Part shown: in pieces, positions 1 through 6,043 of the stretch
Layout: each line of letters starts with the position of its first letter
How positions within the stretch are numbered: position 1 is the first letter of the stretch
DNA from: Chloroflexota bacterium
GTDB lineage: Bacteria > Chloroflexota > Dehalococcoidia > GIF9 > UBA5629
DNA length: 15,958 nucleotides
Assembly: GCA_026389695.1 (NCBI GenBank)
Contig: JAPLHI010000103.1
Span: 1-15,958 of the forward strand
Reading direction: 5' to 3'
Translations under genes and position numbers: made by a program
Notes under the pieces: model-generated
Told to the model about the DNA's origin: nothing
Databases searched by the model: none
The model's input: only the letters and a program-made list of their open reading frames with translations

Positions 1-179
1 AATTGGCACCGACCAACATTAATATTTTGACCGACCTTGCAGCCGCATACCTATCGGCAGCCAATTTTAGCAAAGCCAGGGAATACGCTGAAAAAGCAGT
101 GCATATCGAGCCCCAGAACACCTTGGCTCAAGAGGTTTTGAAAAACGTTCACAGTTTTGAGAAGGAGTTTAAGCAATGA
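1..179 (+). CDS. C-terminal end of a tetratricopeptide-repeat (TPR) protein (5' end outside window)
   Basis: The frame beginning at base 3 is open from the window edge to a TGA at 177-179 and gives 58 residues. Residues 6-38 fit one TPR unit: a helix with small residues and a Tyr (LAAAYLSAANF), then the second helix (AREYAEKAVHIEP) ending in the usual Pro. A short helical tail, rich in Lys and Glu, follows. TPR units are protein-protein interaction scaffolds, so the role depends on the missing N-terminal part. The next gene starts 21 bases further on the same strand, so the two may be co-transcribed. The TPR assignment rests on a single repeat and the start is not visible. Confidence 0.7.
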   Translation, partial: LAPTNINILTDLAAAYLSAANFSKAREYAEKAVHIEPQNTLAQEVLKNVHSFEKEFKQ

Positions 180-200
180 GGTAAGGCAGCAGATAGAGTT

Positions 201-626
201 ATGACAACAGGGCTGACCAAGTCTAACGTTCCCAGGGTCTATCAATTCAAAGTCTCGCTCAGCTCCAGTCCAAACATATGGCGCATTATTGAGATAAAAG
301 AAAACCAGATGCTGTCCAGCCTGCACAAAGCAATATTTAATGCCTTTAACCGTTTTGACGAACACCTGTACAGCTTCTTTATGAGCAACAAACCCTATGA
401 CAGGGCGAGTGAATATACTACATCAGATCCTGATGCACCCGAAACAGTTAAACTCGCCAATCGCACCAGGATAGACAGTCTCTATCTGCATACCGGCCAG
501 AAATTCCTGCACCTGTTTGACTATAGTGATAATTGGTGGCACGAGGTCGAGTTGCATCCTGATGTTTGTTTGAGTTGGTTCAAGGGTCATTACGGTGATA
601 ATATTACCAAATGTCAATGCTACTGA
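201..626 (+). CDS. pRiA4b ORF-3-like protein (short form)
   Basis: This 141-residue protein matches the pRiA4b ORF-3-like family (PF07929), named after a plasmid ORF and often found near mobile elements; its biochemical role is not established. Visible family features are the opening strand YQFKVSLSSSPNIWRIIEI (residues 15-33), the helix with LHKAIFNAFNRFDEHLYSF, and the aromatic LFDYSDNWWHEVEL segment near residue 115. Many members continue past this segment with a Cys/Gly/Pro-rich tail. Here the protein stops about 20 residues later (CLSWFKGHYGDNITKCQCY), so it may be C-terminally shortened. The ATG has no close Shine-Dalgarno site; a GAGGTAAGG lies about 14 bases upstream, overlapping the stop of the TPR gene. 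It converges on mazF, with 35 bases between the two stops. Confidence 0.75.
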   Translation: MTTGLTKSNVPRVYQFKVSLSSSPNIWRIIEIKENQMLSSLHKAIFNAFNRFDEHLYSFFMSNKPYDRASEYTTSDPDAPETVKLANRTRIDSLYLHTGQKFLHLFDYSDNWWHEVELHPDVCLSWFKGHYGDNITKCQCY

Positions 627-661
627 ATCAGCTATTTCACCCTGCTGGTTCTTGTGCTTCC

Positions 662-1009
662 TCACTGCGATAACAACGTACCCAATTTCTGGAGTATCTC
701 TGAGATTGTCTCGGTAGGCAACCTGCATATCAATTCTGCATTTCGAGCACGCCAATCTAGACTTTTGACCTGGTCAGATAAGATTGCCCCAGCTATCGGC
801 AACCCCTCAGGAATAAGCACCTCGAATGGATAGCCCTTGATCTGGCTGGTAATAGGACAAAGGATAGCCAGTCCTGTCTTATCGTTATAGTTACCAGGTG
901 ACAGAACAACGGCAGGACGACGTCCCCCCTGTTCGTGACCTGCTTGTGGATTCAAGGTAACCCACACCACATCCCCACATTGAGGAATATAAATCCGGGA
1001 ATTTACCAC
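662..1009 (-). CDS. mazF: MazF-type endoribonuclease toxin
   Basis: The 115-residue product is very close in pattern to E. coli MazF. It has the GDVVWVTLNPQAGHEQGGRRP N-terminal region, where R31-P32 matches the catalytic Arg, then PITSQIKGYPFEV, where T54-S55 matches the catalytic Thr, and finally ILSDQVKSLDWRARNAE. MazF enzymes cleave mRNA at short single-stranded sequences in the cytoplasm and are neutralised by MazE. All catalytic positions are present and the length is normal, so it is probably active. The start is GTG at 1007-1009, overlapping the last 7 bases of mazE, a typical arrangement for translational coupling that keeps toxin output below antitoxin output. The second MazF in this window (1809-2144) belongs to a different subgroup. 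Confidence 0.95.
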   Translation of the reverse strand: MVNSRIYIPQCGDVVWVTLNPQAGHEQGGRRPAVVLSPGNYNDKTGLAILCPITSQIKGYPFEVLIPEGLPIAGAILSDQVKSLDWRARNAELICRLPTETISEILQKLGTLLSQ

Positions 1010-1245
1010 GTTTCGTTCCCTATCGCAAGGCCGGCATCAACCTCGTGATGCAAATTCTCTTTGGTGACCTGTGTCAGAAGTTGTTTGAGGGTCAGCTTCG
1101 GGATAGCCACAGGCGTAATTACCAGTTTACCCTCTGCCAGTGATACTTCAACCGGCGTTTCCCTCTGGAATCCTACTTCAGCAGCGAAAGATTTAGGAAT
1201 ACGCAGGGCAAGACTGTTGCCCCATTTTTGAATGCGGGCTCTCAT
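1003..1245 (-). CDS. mazE: MazE-type (AbrB-fold) antitoxin
   Basis: An 80-residue antitoxin. Residues 1-50 form the swapped-hairpin AbrB/MazE DNA-binding domain: the RIQKWGNSLALRIPKS stretch carries the hallmark WGNS-RIP. The C-terminal part (LTLKQLLTQVTKENLHHEVD...ETW) resembles the acidic E. coli MazE tail that covers the MazF active site. A strong GGAGGT (1251-1256) sits 5 bases before the ATG. The gene comes first in the pair and overlaps mazF by 7 bases. By family analogy, MazE and the MazE-MazF complex repress their own promoter; a matching imperfect palindrome lies inside the promoter spacer (1279-1297). Confidence 0.95.
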   Translation of the reverse strand: MRARIQKWGNSLALRIPKSFAAEVGFQRETPVEVSLAEGKLVITPVAIPKLTLKQLLTQVTKENLHHEVDAGLAIGNETW

Positions 1246-1275
1246 ATCAAACCTCCATAAATTGTATCTACATTG

Positions 1276-1304
1276 AAGATACTGCTTCAGCAGGTATTTG
1301 TCAA
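1276..1304 (-). promoter_or_regulatory. Promoter of mazEF
   Basis: Read on the minus strand, a perfect -35 TTGACA (1304-1299) is followed after exactly 17 bases by TATCTT (1281-1276), a 4/6 match to the -10 consensus. Transcription would start near 1269, about 24 bases before the mazE ATG, leaving room for its GGAGGT ribosome binding site. Confidence 0.75.
1279..1297. promoter_or_regulatory. Imperfect palindrome, likely MazE/MazEF operator
   Basis: The sequence ATACTGCTTCAGCAGGTAT pairs arm ATAC-TGCT with AGCAGGTAT (one bulged base) around a 2-base centre. It fills the spacer between the -35 and -10 of the mazEF promoter, where bound repressor would exclude RNA polymerase. Assignment to MazE is by position and family behaviour; no binding is shown. 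Confidence 0.5.
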
Positions 1305-1533
1305 GTCTGTGTTAGTGTCCATACTATTAATCCTTTTGCTGATCTTACTCGAGATCATTTTATAACGTCATGTTTTACTAAGAAACGATCAACCGCTGCA
1401 ACGCCGGAACCAGCTGTTTCTTCTCAAACACGAGTTCGGGAACTGCCCAAAAACCACCTGGCTATCAAATGATTGAGCCGGTGTGCTACATAACTGCTCA
1501 GTCCTTGCGTTGAGCAAAGAATATAAAGGATTA
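1305..1533. other. Spacer between divergent toxin-antitoxin promoters
   Basis: No gene of convincing quality is seen here. The only trace of coding is a short minus-strand frame from about 1466 to 1386. It ends in FEKKQLVPALQRLIVS before a TAG, has no start or ribosome binding site, and could be the eroded C-terminus of an unidentified gene. Confidence 0.35.
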
Positions 1534-1562
1534 TTGGCTATCGCATATCGGTATGATATAAT
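1534..1562 (+). promoter_or_regulatory. Promoter of the RHH antitoxin-MazF module
   Basis: A perfect -10 TATAAT (1557-1562) is preceded by TGA, giving an extended -10 (TGnTATAAT). TTGGCT (1534-1539), 17 bases upstream, is a 4/6 match to the -35. The predicted start of transcription (about 1569) is immediately before the AGGAGG ribosome binding site (1571-1576), so the leader is only about 13 bases. Confidence 0.75.
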
Positions 1563-1570
1563 GTCATACC
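1550..1570. promoter_or_regulatory. Perfect inverted repeat over the -10 box, likely antitoxin operator
   Basis: GGTATGA (1550-1556) and TCATACC (1564-1570) are perfect 7-base arms separated by 7 bases that contain the TATAAT -10 element. Ribbon-helix-helix antitoxins normally bind such repeats and repress their own operon; the position over the -10 fits direct occlusion. The antitoxin gene starts 12 bases downstream. Confidence 0.65.
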
Positions 1571-1581
1571 AGGAGGAAAAG

Positions 1582-1824
1582 ATGGGCAAGGAAAAGATAG
1601 CAATCACATTGGATGAGGAATTCATTACCGAACTGGACAGGCTTGTTGGTGAACGTGTTTTTCAAAACCGCAGCCAGGCAATTCAGGAAGCTGTCAGAGA
1701 TAAGCTACGGCGTATGAAGCGCAGCCGGCTGGCAATAGAGTGTGCCAAACTCGAACCGGCATTTGAAAAGACGCTGGCTGAAGAGGGGTTGAATGAGGAT
1801 GCGAGCCGATGGCCGGTATATTAA
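1582..1824 (+). CDS. Ribbon-helix-helix antitoxin (CopG/MazE9-like) of a MazF module
   Basis: An 80-residue protein. Residues 4-10 (EKIAITL) form the ribbon strand, then DEEFITELDRLV and SQAIQEAVRDKLRR give the two helices of an RHH DNA-binding fold. The C-terminal 35 residues (charged, with ACAKLEP-like helix content) are the expected toxin-binding tail. The start at 1582 is chosen because AGGAGG (1571-1576) lies 5 bases upstream; the frame is open further upstream, but those starts have no such site and would lie in the promoter. It overlaps the toxin gene by 16 bases. Self-repression through the inverted repeat at 1550-1570 is likely. Confidence 0.88.
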   Translation: MGKEKIAITLDEEFITELDRLVGERVFQNRSQAIQEAVRDKLRRMKRSRLAIECAKLEPAFEKTLAEEGLNEDASRWPVY

Positions 1825-2144
1825 GAAGAGATATCCGTTGGGCGGAATTGAATCCGGTACGTGGTCATGAGCAAGCTGGCCTACGTCCCGTTCTAATTTT
1901 AAGTCACGATATTTTCAATGAACGTTCCGGAACAGTCATAGCTATGGTAATTACCAGCCAATCTCAAAGAGCCGGATTCCCCATAACTCTTGAATTAAAG
2001 ACGACGGACTTGCCAAAGCAGTCATGGGCTAAGATCAGTCAAATCCGAACCCTTTCTATAGACAGGATCGGGAAACTGGTTAGCAAAGTTTCTCCAGAGG
2101 AGTTGACTCAGGTAATTGAGGGACTGAACGAGATCATTGCGTAA
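1809..2144 (+). CDS. MazF/PemK-family endoribonuclease toxin, second module
   Basis: This 111-residue protein has the MazF fold signature DIRWAELNPVRGHEQAGLRP, with R26-P27 at the catalytic Arg position, then VIAMVITSQ, with T49-S50 at the catalytic Thr position. The late segment SWAKISQIRTLSIDRIGKLV is typical of the PemK/MazF branch paired with RHH antitoxins rather than of E. coli-type MazF. Predicted activity is sequence-specific mRNA cleavage. The ATG lies inside the antitoxin gene (16-base overlap), favouring coupled translation. No sign of damage is seen. No good terminator follows within 100 bases. Confidence 0.92.
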   Translation: MAGILRRDIRWAELNPVRGHEQAGLRPVLILSHDIFNERSGTVIAMVITSQSQRAGFPITLELKTTDLPKQSWAKISQIRTLSIDRIGKLVSKVSPEELTQVIEGLNEIIA

Positions 2145-2335
2145 TAAGGTAACCCAGCCCATTCGCTGCACTAGCTTTTGATTTTCAATTTATTACTAAG
2201 TATTGAGCAGTCATTATGATTACCCTAATTTATGTAAAAAATTTACTTTGAAGCAGTATATAATTAGGTGCTGTTAAGCCGATATCAGTTGTTATTTCTG
2301 AAGACAAGTCAGGCAACTGTCAACTATTACTAAAC

Positions 2336-2474
2336 TTCCCCGTAATTCAAACCCTGGTTTCATTTTCGCACTTAGCGAGTGTTTCCAGGATCAACCGTTC
2401 CAGGTTCTCGCACAAAACCGGCTTTATCAAATAACCAACAGCGCCCAGCCTCATAGCCTCATCTGCCAACCCTT
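2336..2474. repeat. Direct repeat, copy 1 (partner at 3969-4107)
   Basis: Aligned by eye without gaps at an offset of 1633 bases, this segment matches 3969-4107 with 8 differences in about 139 bases (roughly 94% identity). Similarity stops abruptly at both ends. Confidence 0.9.
2347..2474 (-). pseudogene. 3' remnant of a CheY-like response regulator gene
   Basis: Read on the minus strand, this encodes the last about 42 residues of a receiver domain (GLADEAMRLGAVGYLIKPV, then the final helix and ...CENETRV) and ends in TGA at 2349-2347. The match is to the intact receiver at 3980-4360. Of the 8 base changes, 6 are silent; the two replacements are K to R near the C-terminus and D to G in the conserved GAVDYLIKP motif. 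The conserved Lys and Pro are kept. The frame stays open upstream to about 2569, but that part (VIIDNFLVRGITWNNS...) lacks receiver motifs, a start codon and a ribosome binding site, so the gene cannot be expressed as a normal receiver. It lies downstream of the GAF sensor in the same orientation. Confidence 0.8.
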
Positions 2475-2630
2475 GAGACGCCAGGTCTAAAATGTACTGT
2501 TTGATTTTTAAGCTGTTATTCCATGTAATCCCCCGAACTAGGAAATTGTCTATAATAACGCACTATCATACCTTGGTAACTTATTTGATATTATTCTCTG
2601 CCGCTTTTTTATTCCGAAATTTTTGATCAT

Positions 2631-2656
2631 GGGCCGGTCATAATACCGGCCCTTTT
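2631..2656. terminator. Strong GC-rich hairpin, likely transcription terminator
   Basis: GGGCCGGT (2631-2638) and ACCGGCCC (2645-2652) form a perfect 8-bp stem with a 6-base loop. The plus-strand RNA ends in UUUU (2653-2656), a classical terminator for rightward transcription. It also lies 22 bases after the stop of the leftward GAF sensor gene, but in that direction the tail is AUGAUCAAAAAUUU, a weak T-tract. It may serve both sides. Confidence 0.6.
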
Positions 2657-2674
2657 CAATCCCCGGAGTCGAAA

Positions 2675-3613
2675 CTAACCTTGTAGTCTATTTCTTTTTG
2701 CTTCCTCGTAGAGGTACGCATTGGTCAAGGCTACACCCATCTGTCCCGCAATAGTGCTCAACAATTCCACTTCCTCAGGCAGGAATTTGCGGTCATGCCT
2801 ATTGCCGACACAGATCGTACCTATCACCTGTCCTTTTGATTTAATCGGCACTATCAGCATCGGATGTATCTTATCTTTCTGTACGCCAAGCCTGGTCAGC
2901 CTTGAGTCCGATGACGCGTCTTCTACAATTAGAGGTTCACCCGTAGCTGCCACCTGTCCATTAAATCCTTCGCCAATCTTAATATGATCGATCTCCTCTG
3001 CAAGCGCAGATGATATGCCGTCATAAGCCACCAGCTTCAGATCCTTGTCTTTTTCATCAAGGTTAAATAAAAGTATCAGGTCGGTGGAGAGGACCGTTGC
3101 TATCTTATCCTTGGCTGTCTCCAGCACAACTTTAGGATCGAGCGATTGGCTTAACGCTGCAGACACGATGTGAAGCGTCTTGAGGCGCATCATGTAGCTC
3201 TTAACCTCGCGGTTGCTTACCTGCAATTTAGCTTGCACATCCTCCAGCTTCTGCTGATATCTCTGTATCCGGTCGTTGTAAACGCAAAGAACAATACCTA
3301 TTATGGTAACTAAACCCATCTCCAGTATGGCATCCGCCGGATGCAGCGACTGCACCAGGGCCCTGGGTAACATAGCGACAAGTGACGCCGCCACTGTTAT
3401 CAATCCGGGCCATAGGCCAAATACAAAGCTTGCATAGAATATAATCAGCAAGTAAAGGACGCGCTCAACAACGTGACGGCTTAGCCCGAAAGTCAAATCC
3501 GCTCCGCTAAGCAAGCCCAGTGATTCCCTGTATTGAAGAATTGTTACTAATGCAAACAATATCAATATAAGCCAGAAATGCGGATTGGCCCAGAATTTTG
3601 CCTTTTCCTTCAT
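2675..3613 (-). CDS. Membrane-anchored GAF-domain sensor protein without kinase domain
   Basis: A 312-residue protein. Hydrophobic segments at about 12-29, 52-66, 68-87 and 95-112 give a KdpD/DUF4118-like four-helix membrane anchor. A coiled coil follows (115-150), then a GAF domain (about 145-302; IGEGFNGQVAATGEPLIVED and LIVPIKSKGQVIGTICVG are typical). The chain ends at LYEEAKRNRLQG with no PAS, HisKA or HATPase part. It is a paralogue of the sensor at 6040-7116, sharing the RH-VER-L and FVFG--GLI--A---AM-PR signatures, and that copy does lead into a kinase. A good AAGGAG site precedes the ATG. It probably senses a small ligand or redox state and acts through a partner kinase, or it is a truncated kinase whose downstream part was lost. 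Confidence 0.82.
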   Translation of the reverse strand: MKEKAKFWANPHFWLILILFALVTILQYRESLGLLSGADLTFGLSRHVVERVLYLLIIFYASFVFGLWPGLITVAASLVAMLPRALVQSLHPADAILEMGLVTIIGIVLCVYNDRIQRYQQKLEDVQAKLQVSNREVKSYMMRLKTLHIVSAALSQSLDPKVVLETAKDKIATVLSTDLILLFNLDEKDKDLKLVAYDGISSALAEEIDHIKIGEGFNGQVAATGEPLIVEDASSDSRLTRLGVQKDKIHPMLIVPIKSKGQVIGTICVGNRHDRKFLPEEVELLSTIAGQMGVALTNAYLYEEAKRNRLQG

Positions 3614-3979
3614 ATGATGATCTCCTTAATACGCTTTATTTTCGAACAAGTCATACTCAAATCTACAGGATTGCCGAAAGTGTAAATCCGATTGCCTGGC
3701 CTGCTCATACCTGTTTAGTTAAAATTTGCGAATGATGTTTATCTCCTTCCGTTTTCTTCTTACTTCATATTAACTAATTGAGAGACCGTAAACATCGGCT
3801 ATTTTGTACAATGCGCAAGCGCATATACTAGGTAATTAGAATATGTGAAGATGCGCATAATACCTATTTGATGAATGAGTTGTCATATTGAATGATATTA
3901 TAACGTTCAGCTAAGTATGCTACATCTGCGTTCGCACTTCTTTTTTTCAAGAGGGCAGCTTTCACTATTTCCCCGTAAT
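3614..3979. other. 366-bp intergenic region with palindromes
   Basis: No gene is supported. It separates the receiver gene (stop at 3980) from the GAF sensor (start 3613), both minus strand, so it should hold the sensor's promoter. No strong -35/-10 pair was found. TTGTACAA (3804-3811) abuts ATGCGC-AA-GCGCAT (3811-3824), and ATGCGCAT recurs at 3851-3858; these are candidate operators. A second ribosome-site-like AAGGAGAT, about 120 bases before the sensor, is followed by no usable start codon. Confidence 0.5.
3804..3824. promoter_or_regulatory. Two abutting palindromes, possible regulator site
   Basis: TTGTACAA (8-base perfect palindrome) shares its last base with ATGCGCAAGCGCAT (6-bp arms, 2-base centre). 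A further ATGCGCAT palindrome lies 27 bases on, at 3851-3858. The cluster lies between receiver and sensor genes; the binding protein is unknown. Confidence 0.4.
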
Positions 3980-4107
3980 TCAAACCTTGGTCTCATTTTC
4001 GCATTTAGCAAGTGTTTCCAGGATCAACCTTTCCAGGTTCTCGCATAAAACCGGCTTTATCAAATAATCAACAGCGCCCAGCCTCATGGCCTCATCTGCC
4101 AACCCTT
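3969..4107. repeat. Direct repeat, copy 2 (partner at 2336-2474)
   Basis: This is the intact-gene copy of the 139-bp repeat and covers the 3' third of the receiver gene plus 11 bases after its stop. Confidence 0.9.
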
Positions 4108-4360
4108 CCGATGGAAAAGCCGTAATAATTATTGATTTTATATGCGGTTTGAATGCTTTAACTTCTCTTAATACCTGGATTCCGCTTTTTCCCGGCAGCC
4201 TGACATCCAGAATCAAAATGCTGTACTCCTTTTTCTCCACCATTTCAAGGGCTTCCTCACCGGTTTCAGCTGTCTCCACCTGGTAACCGGCAGTCCGCAG
4301 CCAGTCTCCTATGGAATCCCTGACAATAGCTTCATCATCAACAATCAAGATTGGTTTCAT
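3980..4360 (-). CDS. Stand-alone receiver (CheY-like response regulator)
   Basis: A 126-residue single receiver domain. The acidic pair D8-D9 (LIVDDE), phospho-acceptor D52 (ILILDVRLPG), switch T80 (IIITAFPS) and K102 (YLIKPV) are all present, so it should accept phosphate and bind Mg2+. There is no output domain, so it probably acts as an intermediate in a phosphorelay, a phosphate sink, or a protein-binding switch. GGAGGTG precedes the ATG. It is the last gene of the sensor/kinase/regulator cluster, 56 bases after the Cys-containing regulator. Its receiver closely resembles that of the RHH regulator at 14221-14778 (both have DVRLPGKSG and GAVDYLIKPV), which suggests a shared kinase. Its 3' end is duplicated at 2336-2474. 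Confidence 0.93.
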   Translation of the reverse strand: MKPILIVDDEAIVRDSIGDWLRTAGYQVETAETGEEALEMVEKKEYSILILDVRLPGKSGIQVLREVKAFKPHIKSIIITAFPSEGLADEAMRLGAVDYLIKPVLCENLERLILETLAKCENETKV

Positions 4361-4416
4361 GTTAATTCCACCTCCTTTTTGATATTACCTGTATGCCACG
4401 CGTAATCTTTCATTCA

Positions 4417-5061
4417 TCACCCCCTGCTTTTTGCACGCTTTTTCGATTTCAGTTCGGGCTTTTCCTTCTTTACGAAATGTACCGACGTATAACGGCAAAG
4501 CCTCTGATTGCCCGGTAATTTCCTGAGCTTCTCAACTTCTTGCTCGCCGATAACCGATATGGTACCGAATCTATCCTGTATATCCTGTGCAAATGCGCAG
4601 TGACCGCACTCGTAATTACGAGTACATATTCTGAAAGATACAGCGCCAAGCTCCAACCATACATCTTTGTTTTTTGCTTCCTTTTTGTCTAGTTCTTCCA
4701 AAGCCCCGCTGATAATTTTTTCCAGATCCTCAATTTTAAACGGCTTGGGTAAATAATCTATCAGTCCTATTTCTTTAGCCCTTTGCTGGGTTTCGTGGGA
4801 CGGATAAGCGGTAATTATTAATCCCTTAGTACCGGGTTTAATATCCTGGACTTCCTCGAATGCATGCAAACCGTCTATACCCGGCAACCTTAAATCGAGG
4901 ACAACGATACCGAATTCTTCCTGCTTAACTTTCTCTAAGGCTTCCTCACCGGATTGAGCGACTTCCACATTATAGCCATCGTCTTCAAGCCATTCCTTCA
5001 AAGCCTCTCTTAATAGTGCCTCATCTTCTACGAGGAGGATTTTTCTTTTTTCCGATTTCAT
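4417..5061 (-). CDS. Response regulator with C-terminal four-cysteine domain
   Basis: A 214-residue protein. Residues 1-125 form a full receiver: E12-D13, phospho-acceptor D56 (VVLDLRLPG), T84 (IITAYPS) and K106 (YLPKPF). After a charged linker, residues 135-195 form a small domain with C146-x5-C152-x2-C155 (ICTRNYECGHCAFAQD) and C189 (LPGNQRLCRY). This resembles the NYEC--C cysteine segment seen in some small proteins of anaerobes and could hold a metal or Fe-S cluster. The tail is very basic (KKEKPELKSKKRAKSRG) and might touch nucleic acid. No known DNA-binding domain is seen. AGGGAGA precedes the ATG; the gene is 43 bases after the kinase half. Inference: a regulator reading redox state or metal as well as phosphorylation. 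Confidence 0.9.
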   Translation of the reverse strand: MKSEKRKILLVEDEALLREALKEWLEDDGYNVEVAQSGEEALEKVKQEEFGIVVLDLRLPGIDGLHAFEEVQDIKPGTKGLIITAYPSHETQQRAKEIGLIDYLPKPFKIEDLEKIISGALEELDKKEAKNKDVWLELGAVSFRICTRNYECGHCAFAQDIQDRFGTISVIGEQEVEKLRKLPGNQRLCRYTSVHFVKKEKPELKSKKRAKSRG

Positions 5062-5104
5062 TTTTTTCTCCCTAATAAAAGCCTCATATTAAAACAGTGA
5101 TTGC

Positions 5105-6043
5105 TCAGCTTTTTTCCGCCAGCTTCTCTGTGTGCAGGGGCAAATAAATTGTAAAGGTAGCCCCCTCACCTTCCTTACTTTGAACTTCTATTTTCCCGTT
5201 GTGCCGCTGTATGATGCCATAGGATACGGCCAGCCCCAGGCCTACGCCTTTAACTTCACGCTTGGTGGTGAAAAAGGGTGTAAACAACTTGGTCATATTT
5301 TCTTTGGAGATGCCGCAACCGGTATCCTGAACCTCCAATTTCACTCGGACTTTGTCTGCTGTGGTGCGGATGGTTAATGTTCCCCCCGTGGGCATTGCCT
5401 GAATACCGTTTAAAATGAGATTGGTGCAAACCTGCTGCAACTGGTCGAAGTCAGCCATTAAACCTGGCAGGTTGGCATCAAGCTCTTTATTCACCTGAAC
5501 ATGTTGAAGCTGGGCAGCGTGAGCAGTAAGGTCAAAAGCCCGGTTAACAATGTCGTTCAGGTTTACCTGCCGGAACGCGGGCGGCGACTGACGTGCGAAA
5601 TCAAGCAGATTGCGAATCAACTTGGTACTGCGAATCAATTCTGCTTCCATTTTGGCCAGGTAGCTGAGAAAAATTTCATTGTCCACATTACCGCTCTTTA
5701 TCTTCTTTGCAAGCAACTGCGCATAGGTTAAAATACCTGATAGCGGATTGTTCACCTCATGGGCGATGGAGGCAGCCAGTTGGCCCAGTGACGTCAGCTT
5801 CTCAGCCTGGATCAGCTGCTGCTGGCTCTCTTTCAACTGCTGATGCGATTCGCTGAGCTCACGGTAAGCCGTGCTCAGTTTGTCCTGCATCTCCATCTCT
5901 CTGGTCACATCCCTGGCAATATTCTGGAAACCCCTTAGTCTGTCGTCTTCTCTTATCAGGTTGGTGGTCAGTTTTACGATCCTCTCGTTTCCATCTCTTC
6001 TAATCAACCGCTGCTCGTATGGTTGTTCTACCGTTTCACTCAA
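5105..6043 (-). CDS. Histidine kinase catalytic half (PAS remnant-HisKA-HATPase)
   Basis: A 312-residue cytoplasmic kinase core. Residues 1-50 are the C-terminal half of a PAS domain (RLIRRDGNERIVKL...FQNIARDVT); a coiled coil follows, then the HisKA helix with phospho-acceptor H95 (SIAHEVNNPLSG). The ATPase part has the N box at N212, G1 DTGCG (240-244), F box FTPFFTTK and G2 VGLGL (267-271). All catalytic motifs are intact. The likely start is TTG (6043-6041), which overlaps the TGA of the sensor half by 4 bases and has no ribosome site at normal spacing. Expression therefore depends on coupled reinitiation or on a -1 slip in the T5 run. An ATT codon in this frame (6061-6059) sits 6 bases after GGAGGG but is an improbable start. 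Confidence 0.88.
   Translation of the reverse strand: MSETVEQPYEQRLIRRDGNERIVKLTTNLIREDDRLRGFQNIARDVTREMEMQDKLSTAYRELSESHQQLKESQQQLIQAEKLTSLGQLAASIAHEVNNPLSGILTYAQLLAKKIKSGNVDNEIFLSYLAKMEAELIRSTKLIRNLLDFARQSPPAFRQVNLNDIVNRAFDLTAHAAQLQHVQVNKELDANLPGLMADFDQLQQVCTNLILNGIQAMPTGGTLTIRTTADKVRVKLEVQDTGCGISKENMTKLFTPFFTTKREVKGVGLGLAVSYGIIQRHNGKIEVQSKEGEGATFTIYLPLHTEKLAEKS

Larger units (their letters stand above)
2145..2674. other. 530-bp gene-poor stretch between mazF and the GAF sensor
   Basis: No intact gene. It contains a partial copy of the neighbouring response-regulator gene (2336-2474, described separately) and a strong hairpin at 2631-2652. An AT-rich segment near 2255-2265 contains TATATAAT but lacks a convincing -35. 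The rest shows nothing recognisable. Confidence 0.6.

Noticed and set aside
423..755. Minus-strand frame overlapping both the pRiA4b-like gene and mazF
   Set aside because: It covers parts of two better genes in a different frame, with no motif and no ribosome site.
1386..1466. Minus-strand peptide ending FEKKQLVPALQRLIVS as a gene remnant
   Set aside because: About 27 codons after the last stop, no start and no identifiable family; noted in the spacer entry only.
1483..1581. N-terminal extension of the RHH antitoxin back to 1483
   Set aside because: It would include the promoter and operator; the start at 1582 has an ideal AGGAGG.
2255..2265. TATATAAT as a promoter
   Set aside because: No -35 at suitable spacing and no gene downstream on that strand.
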